NCBI GenBank assembly: GCA_937890525.1
Contig: CALADI010000012.1
Coordinates: 133,968 to 197,967, forward strand
From: an uncultured Clostridia bacterium
GTDB lineage: Bacteria > Bacillota > Clostridia > Oscillospirales > Oscillospiraceae
Direction of reading: 5' to 3'
DNA length: 64,000 bases
Part shown: piece by piece, positions 41,142-49,423 of the stretch
Layout: each line of letters starts with the position of its first letter
Position numbering within the stretch: position 1 is the first letter of the stretch
Position numbers and translations under genes: made by a program
Notes under the pieces: generated by a model
Seen by the model: the letters and a program-made list of their open reading frames with translations, nothing else
Database searches by the model: none
What the model was told of the DNA's origin: nothing

Positions 41142-41765
41142 TCAGCGTGTGATCTGGTAGAGCAGGGCATTGCAGATGGCGGCGGCCACATTGCTGCCCC
41201 CCTTGCGTCCCCGGGCGACAATGTGGGGCACAGGATCCGTAAGGATCAGTTCCTTGCTTTCCACCACATTTACGAACCCCACCGGCACGCCGATGATCAG
41301 CGCCGGGGTCGCAGTCCCCGACTGGATCAGCTCGTGCAGGCAGATCAGGGCGGTGGGGGCATTGCCGATGGCAAAAATACAGGGCTTTTCCAGCTTGGCG
41401 GCCCGCTCCATGGAGACGATGGCACGGGTGATGCCCCGCTCCTTTGCTTCGGCGGCCACATCCGGGTCAGACATGAAGCAGTGCACCTGACCGCCCAGTT
41501 TTTCCAGAATGGTCTTGTTGATCCCGGCTTTTGCCATCTGGGTGTCGGTGACGATGTCGCAGCCGCCTTTCAGGGCTTGGATCCCCGCCGTTACGGCATG
41601 GGGGGAAAATACCAGATTGTCGGCATAGTCAAAATCGGCTGAGGTGTGGATGACCCGCTTGATGACGGCTTCGTTCTCCGGGTCCAGCTTTCGATCCCCC
41701 AGAAGTTGGGTGATGATCTCAAAGCTGCGTTTTTCGATCTCCATGGGTTTGATTTGTTGGATCAT
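41142..41765 (-). CDS. cbiC: cobalt-precorrin-8 methylmutase
   Basis: A 207-residue CbiC/CobH that moves the C11 methyl group to C12 to give cobyrinic acid. It has the catalytic His region VIKRVIHTSADFDYADNLVFS near 38 and the C-terminal TALICLHELI, GVPVGFVNVVESKE and ARGRKGGSNVAAAI blocks. The start at 41765 has AAGGAG and overlaps the end of cbiA by 47 bp, a long overlap for this operon. Confidence 0.95.
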   Translation of the reverse strand: MIQQIKPMEIEKRSFEIITQLLGDRKLDPENEAVIKRVIHTSADFDYADNLVFSPHAVTAGIQALKGGCDIVTDTQMAKAGINKTILEKLGGQVHCFMSDPDVAAEAKERGITRAIVSMERAAKLEKPCIFAIGNAPTALICLHELIQSGTATPALIIGVPVGFVNVVESKELILTDPVPHIVARGRKGGSNVAAAICNALLYQITR

Positions 41766-43119
41766 GGCGCATTTTCTCCTTGATGCAGGCTTGATAGAAA
41801 TTCTCCCCGAAGCGGGGGTTGGCGTAAAAATGAAAATGGGGGAATCCGGCATAGAGGGTCTGGGTAGCGTGGACGCAGTCCCAGCCTTTGCCGGAAGCTT
41901 TCTCGGCATGGAAACCGCTTCCGTTGTCCGAGCAGTCCCAATGGTGGAATTCGTGCCCCCGGATCTGCTCCCCCGCCCGGCACAGCAGATTGTCCTGCTT
42001 GGCGGTGAGGGTCACATAGCCGAACCGGGACAGCCTGCCGGTGTCGTGGCAGACCCCGTCCAGAAAGCCCACCATGGGAAAATCTCCCAGCGTGGAGTTC
42101 AGATAGAGAAATCCGCCGCATTCTGCGATGCAGGGCAACCCGTCCGACAGCGCCTGCCGGATGCAGCGGCGCATGGATGCATTTTCGCTCAGGGCTTGGG
42201 CGTACAGCTCCGGGTATCCGCCGCCTAGGTACAGCCCGTGGATGTCCGGCGGCAGACCGGGGTCCGATATGGGACTGAAGGGGACAAGCTGCGCCCCCAT
42301 CCGCTCCAAGGCGTGCAGACTGTCGGCGTAGTAGAAGCAGAAGGCGGCATCCTGCGCCACGGCGATCCGCACGGATGTGGAAAACCGGGGCAGGCAGACC
42401 GGCTGGCAGGAAATGGGCGGCGCACAGCGGGCAAGACCGATCAGACCATCCAGATCGATGGAACGCTCTGCCTGAAGGGCTAATTTTTGCATCAACCCCC
42501 GCAGGTCCTGAATTTCTCCGGCGGTGACCAGCCCCAGATGGCGGCTTTTGATGGTGCATTCCGGCATGGGGGGCAGATAGCCAAGGGGCTTGACGGCACC
42601 GGCGAACTGGCTGCGGATCATGTCCGCAAGGGCGGGGTATGTCATAGGGGAGCATTGATTTAGGATCACGCCGCAGATGTGGTGATCCGGCTTCAGAGAC
42701 AGGAAGCCTTGGATGATGGCAAGGAGGGAGTAAGACAGTCCCTTGGCGTTCACCACCAGCACCACGGGGGTATCCGTGGCAGCAGCCAGATGGTAGGAAC
42801 TGGCTTGGGACGAGGTGATGCCCATGCCGTCGTAGTAGCCCATGACTCCCTCGATGATGCTGATGTCCCGGTCGGCGGCACGGTCCGCAAGGAGATCATT
42901 CGCCGTGTTCCGGTCAAAGAAGAACAGATCCAGATTGGCGCTCTTTGCGCCGATGATCCGGCTGTGGAACATGGGATCGATGTAATCCGGGCCGCATTTG
43001 AAAGCCCCGACCTTCAGCCGGCGGTTGACCAATGCCTGCAAAATGGCGCAGGTGACGGTGGTTTTTCCACACCCGCTGTTGGTGCCCGCCAGCAGGATCC
43101 GTGGGATAGCTGAGTGCAT
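41719..43119 (-). CDS. cbiA: cobyrinic acid a,c-diamide synthase
   Basis: A 466-residue CbiA, which uses glutamine and ATP to amidate the a and c acetates. The P-loop domain starts ILLAGTNSGCGKTTVTCAI and includes KCGPDYIDPMFH and VIEGVMGYYDG-type IIEGVMGYYDGMG. The glutaminase domain has GLYLGGGYPELYA and the nucleophile Cys in PCIAECGGFLYL. It is the first gene after the leftward riboswitch and terminator, with CGGAGG before its ATG at 43119. The opening position is unusual, since its step comes after those of most genes downstream. Confidence 0.95.
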   Translation of the reverse strand: MHSAIPRILLAGTNSGCGKTTVTCAILQALVNRRLKVGAFKCGPDYIDPMFHSRIIGAKSANLDLFFFDRNTANDLLADRAADRDISIIEGVMGYYDGMGITSSQASSYHLAAATDTPVVLVVNAKGLSYSLLAIIQGFLSLKPDHHICGVILNQCSPMTYPALADMIRSQFAGAVKPLGYLPPMPECTIKSRHLGLVTAGEIQDLRGLMQKLALQAERSIDLDGLIGLARCAPPISCQPVCLPRFSTSVRIAVAQDAAFCFYYADSLHALERMGAQLVPFSPISDPGLPPDIHGLYLGGGYPELYAQALSENASMRRCIRQALSDGLPCIAECGGFLYLNSTLGDFPMVGFLDGVCHDTGRLSRFGYVTLTAKQDNLLCRAGEQIRGHEFHHWDCSDNGSGFHAEKASGKGWDCVHATQTLYAGFPHFHFYANPRFGENFYQACIKEKMRHDPTNQTHGDRKTQL

Positions 43120-43133
43120 GATCTGACCTCCGT

Positions 43134-43172
43134 AAAAACAAAAAAGCTGCGACAGTCCAAGACTGTCGCAGC
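43134..43172 (-). terminator. riboswitch-controlled terminator before cbiA
   Basis: On the minus strand GCTGCGACAGTC and GACTGTCGCAGC (43146-43172) form a perfect 12-bp stem with a three-base loop, followed by a T-rich run. It lies between the cobalamin aptamer and the cbiA ribosome site, so bound cofactor would stop transcription here. Confidence 0.88.
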
Positions 43173-43227
43173 CGAATTTCCGCAACAAGTGCCCCCTTGA
43201 TGGTTGATACGCCGAACAAAAGCGGGG

Positions 43228-43415
43228 CATTTCAAGCAGGTCTTCTGACTCGTGCGCCGGGAGATCCCCCGGCAACCGCTCTGCCTTCCCGGTTTCCCAG
43301 TGACCGACTTTCGTCAACGAGCGGTGCCAACGCACATACAGCGGCGGTACCGTTCGGGATTTGCACCCGATTCTCTATTCTCTCCGACGCCCGAAACAGA
43401 CGGCGGGGCACTTGA
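43228..43415 (-). promoter_or_regulatory. cobalamin riboswitch (leftward, cbiA operon)
   Basis: The minus strand folds as a cobalamin aptamer. The B12 box appears as GCCGCTG (43339-43345), with the flanking GGTACC, the conserved GGGTGCAAATCCC hairpin upstream, and GGTCACTGGGAAACC and GGAAGGC downstream. The box has one change from GCCACTG. A pairing partner for the loop is expected at the 3' end (GACCTGC). It represses the cbiA-to-cobQ operon when adenosylcobalamin is plentiful. Confidence 0.92.
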
Positions 43416-43428
43416 AATATGCGCTCTT

Positions 43429-43457
43429 ATTGTATGCTCCCGCCGGGCAGTTGTCAA
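43429..43457 (-). promoter_or_regulatory. promoter of the leftward cobalamin operon
   Basis: On the minus strand TTGACA (43452-43457) and TACAAT (43429-43434) are 17 bp apart, giving a strong promoter just upstream of the aptamer. Confidence 0.9.
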
Positions 43458-43488
43458 CCCCCGGTGCAGCGCAAAGCCGGAAAAGTGC

Positions 43489-43517
43489 TTTACAATCCGG
43501 GACATTGCTGTTACTAT
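43489..43517 (+). promoter_or_regulatory. cbiK promoter
   Basis: TTTACA (43489-43494) and TACTAT (43512-43517) are 17 bp apart. The transcript has a short leader with no riboswitch, so cbiK does not appear to be under direct cobalamin control. Confidence 0.8.
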
Positions 43518-43560
43518 GACGCCAGACACAAAAACCACCCAGTCGTACAGGAGGAGCTTT

Positions 43561-44349
43561 ATGAAGCAAAAACAGGCGGTGCTGGCGGTATCCTTCGGAA
43601 CCAGCCATCTGGACACCTTGGAAAAGAACATCTGTGCCGTGGAGCGGGTCATTGCCGATGCGCTGCCGGGGTATGATCTGCGCCGGGCCTTTACCAGCGG
43701 CGTGATCGTGAAAAAACTGAAGACCATGGGCATGGAGATCGACACCGTGCCCGAAGCCATGGAATCCCTGATCCGTGACGGCTATGACCGGGTGGTGATC
43801 CAGCCTACCCATGTGATCAACGGCGAGGAATTTGACAAGCTGTGCCGGATGAGCGCACCCTATACCCAGCGGATCGCTGTATCCATAGGGCAGCCGCTGC
43901 TGACCTCGGTGCAGGATTACAGGGCGCTCTGCGGCGCGATGATGGAGTCCATCCCCGCACCGGCGGAGGACGAGGCGCTGCTCTTTATGGGGCATGGCTC
44001 TGCCCACTATGCCAATGCGGCCTATGCGCTGCTGGAGTATATGCTCCACGATCTGGGCTGGGAGCGGGCGCTGATCGCCACGGTGGAGGGCTACCCGGAG
44101 CTGCCTCAGGCCATTGCAAGGCTCAGACGGATGAGCGCAGTACGGCGGGTGCGGCTCCATCCGCTGATGGTGGTGGCAGGCGACCACGCCAAGAACGATA
44201 TGGCGGGTCAGAGTTCGGATTCTTGGAAGAATGTGTTGGAAGGCGAAGGCTATCAGACGGAATGCGTCCTGCGGGGCATGGGAGAGTATCCGGCGGTACG
44301 GCAGTTGTTCGGCATCCACGCCCGGCAGGCATCGGAGCAAATCGGTTGA
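43561..44349 (+). CDS. cbiK: sirohydrochlorin cobaltochelatase
   Basis: A 262-residue CbiK, which inserts Co2+ into sirohydrochlorin to start the early-cobalt pathway. Metal-site residues His145 (FMGHGSAHYAN) and His209 (VVAGDHAKNDMAG) are present, as is the Glu of ATVEGYPEL between them. There is no signal peptide, so it is the cytoplasmic form. AGGAGG lies before the ATG. The stop overlaps the TTGACA box of the rightward riboswitch promoter. It sits alone between two nearly identical riboswitches in opposite directions and has its own promoter. Confidence 0.95.
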   Translation: MKQKQAVLAVSFGTSHLDTLEKNICAVERVIADALPGYDLRRAFTSGVIVKKLKTMGMEIDTVPEAMESLIRDGYDRVVIQPTHVINGEEFDKLCRMSAPYTQRIAVSIGQPLLTSVQDYRALCGAMMESIPAPAEDEALLFMGHGSAHYANAAYALLEYMLHDLGWERALIATVEGYPELPQAIARLRRMSAVRRVRLHPLMVVAGDHAKNDMAGQSSDSWKNVLEGEGYQTECVLRGMGEYPAVRQLFGIHARQASEQIG

Positions 44350-44374
44350 CAAAGATTTCTCCGCCGAGTATAAT
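44346..44374 (+). promoter_or_regulatory. promoter of the rightward tetrapyrrole operon
   Basis: TTGACA (44346-44351) and TATAAT (44369-44374) with a 17-bp spacer match the consensus perfectly. The -35 box contains the cbiK stop codon. Confidence 0.93.
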
Positions 44375-44395
44375 CAAAATCAATCCAATACCCAT

Positions 44396-44590
44396 TTAAG
44401 TGCCGCTGATATCGGTTGGAGTCAGCGGAGAATAGAGAACCGGGTGCAATTCCCGGACGGTACCGCCACTGTATGTGCGTTGGCATCGCTCGTTGACGAA
44501 AGTCGGTCACTGGGAAACCGGGAAGGCAGAGCGGCTGCCGGGGGGGCTCCCCCCAGCGCACGAGTCAGGAGACCTGCTTAACGATGGGAT
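44396..44590 (+). promoter_or_regulatory. cobalamin riboswitch (rightward, cbiL operon)
   Basis: A cobalamin aptamer with a canonical B12 box GCCACTG (44465-44471), the preceding GGGTGCAATTCCC element and the following GGTCACTGGGAAACC and GGAAGGC. The 3' arm ends near GAGACCTGC. Its core is almost identical to the leftward copy: 48 bases (44487-44534) match exactly in inverted orientation. It controls the whole cbiL-hemA-hemL operon. Confidence 0.94.
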
Positions 44591-44632
44591 CGCCCCGCAG
44601 GGGGCAGGCGGAAAATGGGTACGCGGGAACAC

Positions 44633-44668
44633 GGCCGCGGCAGCCAGATGGGCTGCCGCGGCCTTTTT
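44633..44668 (+). terminator. riboswitch-controlled terminator before cbiL
   Basis: GGCCGCGGCAGCC (44633-44645) pairs perfectly with GGCTGCCGCGGCC (44651-44663), followed by five T. It lies 30 bases before cbiL and completes a transcriptional-attenuation riboswitch. Confidence 0.92.
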
Positions 44669-44698
44669 GAAAAATCCACACGATGGGAGAACATACCG

Positions 44699-45388
44699 AT
44701 GACAATAGGAAAACTCTATGGAATTGGCGTTGGACCGGGAGATCCGGAACTGGTGACGATGAAGGCGGTGCGGCTGCTTGCTCAGGCAGATATTGTGGCG
44801 GTGCCGGATAAGGGAACGGGAGAGAAAACGGCGCTGGGCATCGTGCAGGCATATGTGGAGGGGAAGGAACTGCTGCTGTGCCCTACTCCCATGACCCGGG
44901 ATCAGGCGGTGCTGGACGAATGCCACGACCGCATCGCCCGGCAGCTTTGCAGTCTGCTGGATCAGGGCAAGACGGTGTGCTTCATCACCTTGGGGGATCC
45001 GTCCATCTACTCCACCTATATCTATGTGCATAAGCGGGTGCAGGCGGCCGGATACCCTGCGGAGCTGATCCCGGGCGTGCCATCTTTCTGTGCGGTGGCA
45101 GCCCGGCTGGGGATCTCCCTGTGCGAGCAGGATCAGCGGCTTTTGATCCTGCCGGCAGGGGGGGAAGACCCCATCGGGGAGCAGTTTCCTGCCAATAAGG
45201 TCTACATGAAGGCGGGCAGCGGCATCATGGAACTGCAGCAGCGGCTTGCGGCGCAGGGGAAGCTGGATCGAGCATCGGCGGTGGAAAACTGCACCATGGC
45301 AGATGAGCGGGTGTGGTCCCGGTTCGGGGATATGCAGACCCCCAGCGGATACTTTTCCGTGGTGGTGGTCAAGGAGGATCAAGCATGA
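44699..45388 (+). CDS. cbiL: cobalt-factor II C20-methyltransferase
   Basis: A 229-residue tetrapyrrole methylase (CbiL/CobI) that methylates C20. Its motifs are LYGIGVGPGDPELVTMKAVR, CFITLGDPSIYSTYIYVHKRV near 95 and LIPGVPSFCAVAARLGI near 120. It is the only corrin-ring methylase outside the leftward operon and heads the operon that makes the porphyrinoid precursors, which keeps supply and first use together. GGGAGA lies nine bases upstream. Its stop overlaps the hemA ATG. Confidence 0.95.
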   Translation: MTIGKLYGIGVGPGDPELVTMKAVRLLAQADIVAVPDKGTGEKTALGIVQAYVEGKELLLCPTPMTRDQAVLDECHDRIARQLCSLLDQGKTVCFITLGDPSIYSTYIYVHKRVQAAGYPAELIPGVPSFCAVAARLGISLCEQDQRLLILPAGGEDPIGEQFPANKVYMKAGSGIMELQQRLAAQGKLDRASAVENCTMADERVWSRFGDMQTPSGYFSVVVVKEDQA

Positions 45389-46581
45389 AACTGGTGATGT
45401 CGGGGCTGGAGCATGATTCGGCGCCCATCGAACTGCGGGAGCGGCTGTCCTTTACCAAGGCGCAAACCATTGATATCAGCCGAAAAATCTGCGCCGGCGG
45501 GAATGTGTCCGGCTGTGTGCTGATCTCCACCTGCAACCGCACCGAGCTGTATGTGTCCTGCACCGGGGAGGTAGATCCTGCCGAAGTGCTGTGCCGTGCC
45601 GCCGGTGCAGAGGATACGGCATACCGCCGTGCATTCGTGACCCGCAGGGAAGAACTGGCGGCGGATCACCTGATGCGTGTGGCGGCGGGGCTGCGCTCCC
45701 GGATCTGGGGGGAGGATCAGATCATCTCTCAGGTGAAGAACGCCATTGCCCTTGCAAGAGAAGCGGGGACGGCCGACTCCATGCTGGAGACGCTGTTCCG
45801 CTCTGCCGTTGCCGCAGGCAAAGAGATCCGCTCCAAGGTGCGCCTGACGGCGCTGCCCACCTCGGCGGCCTCTATGGCGGTGGCGCGGGTGGAAGAAACG
45901 CTGGGGACGCTGGAAGGCAAGCGGGGCTTGGTCATCGGCAACGGCGAAATGGGCAGGCTTGCGGCGTCTCTGCTGGAGCAGGCGGGGTGCCAAGTGAATG
46001 TGACGCTGCGTACCTATCGCCACGGGGAGACGGTGGTTCCCCCCGGCTGCGGCGTGGTGGCGTATGAAGACCGGTTTGCCCACATGGATGGGATCGATCT
46101 TGTGATCTCTGCCACCACCAGCCCCCATTACACGGTAGCCAAGGAGCAGTTTGACCAGCTATGTATCCCGCCCCGGGTTTTGGTGGATTTGGCGATCCCT
46201 AGAGACATCCAGCCGGAAATCGGAGAGATCCCCGGGGTGGAACTCTATAATGTGGACGATTTGGGGAACTTTACCCAGAAGCGTGCGGTGCCGCCGGAGG
46301 TGGAGCAGATCATCGACGGACGCATGGAGCAGTTCTACCGCTGGGTGCATTATAAGGACTGCCTTGGCTCTAAGGAGAGCCTGAAGCAGGCACTCATGGA
46401 GCGGATCCTTGCCTGCGGCGGGGACGAAAGTGCCAGCCGTGAGGATATCGCAGCCATGGCGGTGGACAAAACGGTGGAGCTGCTGCTTGGGGGGCTGTCG
46501 GACTGCATCACCCCGGAGCGGCTGAACCGCTGCGAGCAGAAGATCCGTTCCCATACGGTGGCTCGCCACAGCGGAACTTGA
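45385..46581 (+). CDS. hemA: glutamyl-tRNA reductase
   Basis: A 398-residue NADPH-dependent enzyme that reduces Glu-tRNA(Glu) to glutamate-1-semialdehyde, the entry to the C5 pathway. The catalytic thiol is Cys50 (LISTCNRTELY). The nucleotide domain has VIGNGEMGRLAA. VGEDQI-type GEDQIISQVK near 115 and the helical C-terminal dimer arm complete the fold. The gene starts four bases inside cbiL after AAGGAGG. It lies behind a cobalamin riboswitch, so tetrapyrrole entry is tuned to cobalamin rather than to haem. Confidence 0.95.
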   Translation: MKLVMSGLEHDSAPIELRERLSFTKAQTIDISRKICAGGNVSGCVLISTCNRTELYVSCTGEVDPAEVLCRAAGAEDTAYRRAFVTRREELAADHLMRVAAGLRSRIWGEDQIISQVKNAIALAREAGTADSMLETLFRSAVAAGKEIRSKVRLTALPTSAASMAVARVEETLGTLEGKRGLVIGNGEMGRLAASLLEQAGCQVNVTLRTYRHGETVVPPGCGVVAYEDRFAHMDGIDLVISATTSPHYTVAKEQFDQLCIPPRVLVDLAIPRDIQPEIGEIPGVELYNVDDLGNFTQKRAVPPEVEQIIDGRMEQFYRWVHYKDCLGSKESLKQALMERILACGGDESASREDIAAMAVDKTVELLLGGLSDCITPERLNRCEQKIRSHTVARHSGT

Positions 46582-46597
46582 GGAAGGAGCAAAGCCC

Positions 46598-47047
46598 ATG
46601 GAGCGTGGGGAATTTCGGTTTCCTTTGTTTATAGACTTGAACGAAAAACGGGCTGTGGTGATCGGCGGCGGGAAAATCGCCTGCCGGCGGGCGGAGGTCC
46701 TGTGCAGATTCGGCGCAGAAGTGACCATCATCGCACCGGAGTGCCCGGATGTGCCAAAGGGCGTGGCGTATCTCTGCCGTGCCTACCAAAAGGGTGACCT
46801 GAAAGGCGCATTTCTGGCGGTGGCTGCCACGGATGACCGGCAGGTGAACCGGCAGGTGGGGCAGGAAGCGTCGCGGCTGGGGATCCCGGTCAGCGTTGCG
46901 GATCGGAAGGAGGAGAGCAGCTTCTTCTTCCCTGCCATCTGTCAGGGGGGCGGTCTGGTCTGCGGGCTGGTGTCCCACGGGACGGATCACCGCAAGACCG
47001 CCGTGGCTGCGGAAAAAATAAGAGGTATACTGGGGGAAATGGAATGA
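46598..47047 (+). CDS. precorrin-2 dehydrogenase (CysG N-domain/SirC)
   Basis: A 149-residue NAD-dependent dehydrogenase that oxidises precorrin-2 to sirohydrochlorin, the substrate of CbiK. It begins RFPLFIDLNEKRAVVIGGGKIACRRAEVL, with the Rossmann GGGKIA motif, and includes FLAVAATDDRQVNRQVGQEA. It is shorter than the 200-residue SirC/Met8 forms and ends soon after the dehydrogenase core, so it lacks a chelatase-type domain. That agrees with cobalt being inserted by CbiK. AAGGAG precedes the ATG. Confidence 0.9.
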   Translation: MERGEFRFPLFIDLNEKRAVVIGGGKIACRRAEVLCRFGAEVTIIAPECPDVPKGVAYLCRAYQKGDLKGAFLAVAATDDRQVNRQVGQEASRLGIPVSVADRKEESSFFFPAICQGGGLVCGLVSHGTDHRKTAVAAEKIRGILGEME

Positions 47048-47922
47048 AAACGATTCGTATCGGCAGCCGGGAGAGCAAGCTGGCGGTGATCCAGTCGCAA
47101 ATGGTGATCGACGCCATCCATGCCTATGACCCGGAAATTCCTGTGGAATTGGTAACCATGAAAACCACGGGGGATAAGATCCTTGACCGCACCTTGGCGC
47201 AGATCGGCGGGAAGGGGCTGTTCGTAAAGGAATTGGATGCCGCCCTTCTGGACGGGCGGGTGGATCTCACGGTCCACAGCAGCAAGGATCTGCCCATGCA
47301 GACCCACCCAGAGCTTCCGCTGGCGGCGTTCTCCCGGCGGGCAGACCCCAGGGATGTGCTGGTGCTGCCTAAAGGCGTGCAGGAACTGGATCTTTCCAAG
47401 CCCATCGGCTGCTCGTCCCTGCGACGGCAGATCCAGCTTCGCCGCCTGTTCCCTCAGGCGCAGCTTGCACCCATCCGGGGAAATGTGCTGACCAGACTGG
47501 AAAAACTGGATGCCGGAGAATACGGCGCGTTGGTACTGGCGGGGGCGGGACTGTCCCGGCTGGGGCTGGAGTGCCGCATCAGCCGCTATTTCAGCGTGGA
47601 TGAGATCTTGCCTGCGGCAGGGCAGGCGATCCTTGCGGTGCAGATCAGAAAAGGGCAGGATGTTTCCTTCCTGCGGGACTTTGACAATGCCGACAGCCGG
47701 GACTGCCTGATGGCAGAGCGGGCATTCGTGGCGGAACTGGACGGAGGCTGCTCGTCCCCGGTGGCGGCGTTTGCGACGGTGACAGGCGAAAAAATCACCC
47801 TGCGGGGGATGTATGTGACCAAGAACGGAGATCCGGTCTTTGATGCGGTATCCGGCGGCAGAAACAGAGGACAGGAACTGGGCAGGAGCCTTGCCCGGAA
47901 GATGCGGAGGGATGATGTATGA
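47044..47922 (+). CDS. hemC: hydroxymethylbilane synthase
   Basis: A 292-residue porphobilinogen deaminase that links four porphobilinogens. The cofactor-binding Cys236 (ELDGGCSSPVAA) carries the dipyrromethane. IRIGSRESKLAVIQ at the N-terminus, VHSSKDLPM near 77 and PIGCSSLRRQ near 120 are conserved. The ATG overlaps the previous stop (ATGA), and the end overlaps the cobA-hemD start. Confidence 0.96.
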   Translation: MKTIRIGSRESKLAVIQSQMVIDAIHAYDPEIPVELVTMKTTGDKILDRTLAQIGGKGLFVKELDAALLDGRVDLTVHSSKDLPMQTHPELPLAAFSRRADPRDVLVLPKGVQELDLSKPIGCSSLRRQIQLRRLFPQAQLAPIRGNVLTRLEKLDAGEYGALVLAGAGLSRLGLECRISRYFSVDEILPAAGQAILAVQIRKGQDVSFLRDFDNADSRDCLMAERAFVAELDGGCSSPVAAFATVTGEKITLRGMYVTKNGDPVFDAVSGGRNRGQELGRSLARKMRRDDV

Positions 47923-49409
47923 AAACGGGACAGGTCATTTTGGTAGGTGCAGGCCCGGGAGATCCGGGGCTGCTGACCATCAAGGGACGCCATGCCATCG
48001 AGACGGCAGAGGTGGTGGTATATGACCGGCTGGTGAGCCGGGAGATCTTGGATCTGATCCCGGAGCAGGCAGAGCGGATCAATGTGGGTAAAGAAGCTGC
48101 CCACCATATGGTCCCGCAGGAGCAGATCAACCGGATCCTGCTGGAAAAAGCGCTCTCGGGAAAGCGTGTGGTGCGGCTGAAAGGCGGCGACCCCTTCCTG
48201 TTCGGCAGAGGGGGCGAGGAACTGGAACTGCTGGCACAGCACGGCGTACCCTTTCAGGAGATCCCCGGGATCACCTCTGCCATTGCGGCGCCTGCCTATG
48301 GGGGCATCCCGGTGACCCACCGGGATTTCTGTTCCTCGGTGCATATCATCACCGGACACCGGCGGGCGGGGCAGGAACTGGAGATCCCCTTTGAAGCGCT
48401 GGTCAACACCGGGGGAACGCTGGTGTTCCTCATGGGGGTGGGCGCATTGGAGCAGATCTGCACCGGGCTGATCCGGGCGGGAATGGCGCCGGATATGCCG
48501 GCGGCGGTGGTGGAGCGGGGGACGACCCCTGCCCAGCGCACCATGGTTTCGACCATATCGGATCTGCCACGGCAGGCAAGAGAACGGCTGGTGAGCAGCC
48601 CTGCGGTGATCGTGGTGGGGAAGGTCTGTGCCCTGTCGGAAGCGTTCAATTGGTTCGACCGACTGCCTCTGAAGGGTAGACCCGTCATCGTCACCAGACC
48701 CAAAGACCGGGCAGGGACGCTGTGCCGCAGATTGCGGGAACTGGGGGCAGATGTGACGGAATTCCCCTGCATCGAAACCGCTGCGGCGGAGAATTCCACA
48801 CAGATGGAACAAGCTGTGGAAAAAATCGACGAATATGAATGGCTGGTCTTTACCAGTCCGGCGGGGGTTACGACCTTGATGCAGATGCTCCGCCGCACCG
48901 GGCGGGATGTCCGGGCGCTGGGCAGGATCCGCATTGCTGCCATCGGCCCGGGAACGGATCGGGAACTGGGAAAATATGGTCTGCGGGCAGACCTGATCCC
49001 ATCGGTGTACGACGGTGTCCACTTGGGGCAGGCTTTGTGCCGGGAAGAACCTGCGGGCAGAGTGCTGATCCTGCGGGCGCAGATGGGTACGGATGCATTG
49101 ACACAGGAGTTGCGGCGGTGTAAAATTCCCTATGACGATGTCCGCTGCTACGAAACCAGATACCCCGCTGCGGGATCTGCACAGATCAGCAAATTGCTGC
49201 AAAGTGAGCCTGCGCCTTTGGTGACTTTCACCAGCGCATCCACCGTGACCGGGTTTGTAAAAGCCCTTGGTGAGGGGGATTATTCCGGGGTGACGGCGGT
49301 CTGTATCGGAAAACAGACCGAGCAGGAGGCGAAGAAATACGCCATGCACACCGTGACAGCGGCAGAAGCCACCATCGATGCGTTGATCCAGAGGATCATG
49401 GAATGTTAA
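47919..49409 (+). CDS. cobA-hemD: uroporphyrinogen-III methyltransferase/synthase fusion
   Basis: A 496-residue two-domain enzyme. Residues 1-240 are CobA/SUMT (LVGAGPGDPGLLTIKG, VRLKGGDPFLFGRGGEE, GITSAIAAPAYGGIPVTHR), which methylates C2 and C7 to precorrin-2. Residues about 247-496 are HemD (RPVIVTRPKDRAGTLCRRL, WLVFTSPAGVTTLM, VTFTSASTVTGFV), which closes the ring to uroporphyrinogen III. The order of domains means the synthase product is passed directly to the methylase, committing it to sirohydrochlorin and corrins. This fusion is common in Clostridia. Confidence 0.95.
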   Translation: MKTGQVILVGAGPGDPGLLTIKGRHAIETAEVVVYDRLVSREILDLIPEQAERINVGKEAAHHMVPQEQINRILLEKALSGKRVVRLKGGDPFLFGRGGEELELLAQHGVPFQEIPGITSAIAAPAYGGIPVTHRDFCSSVHIITGHRRAGQELEIPFEALVNTGGTLVFLMGVGALEQICTGLIRAGMAPDMPAAVVERGTTPAQRTMVSTISDLPRQARERLVSSPAVIVVGKVCALSEAFNWFDRLPLKGRPVIVTRPKDRAGTLCRRLRELGADVTEFPCIETAAAENSTQMEQAVEKIDEYEWLVFTSPAGVTTLMQMLRRTGRDVRALGRIRIAAIGPGTDRELGKYGLRADLIPSVYDGVHLGQALCREEPAGRVLILRAQMGTDALTQELRRCKIPYDDVRCYETRYPAAGSAQISKLLQSEPAPLVTFTSASTVTGFVKALGEGDYSGVTAVCIGKQTEQEAKKYAMHTVTAAEATIDALIQRIMEC

Positions 49410-49423
49410 GGGAGGAATGTGCA

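Larger units (their letters stand above)
43276..44534. repeat. inverted riboswitch repeats flanking cbiK
   Basis: The 48 bases at 43276-43323 are the exact reverse complement of 44487-44534, and similarity extends across most of both aptamers. The arms are about 1.16 kb apart and enclose cbiK, its promoter and the two outward promoters. Recombination between the arms would invert cbiK but keep both operons joined to a promoter. Confidence 0.9.
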
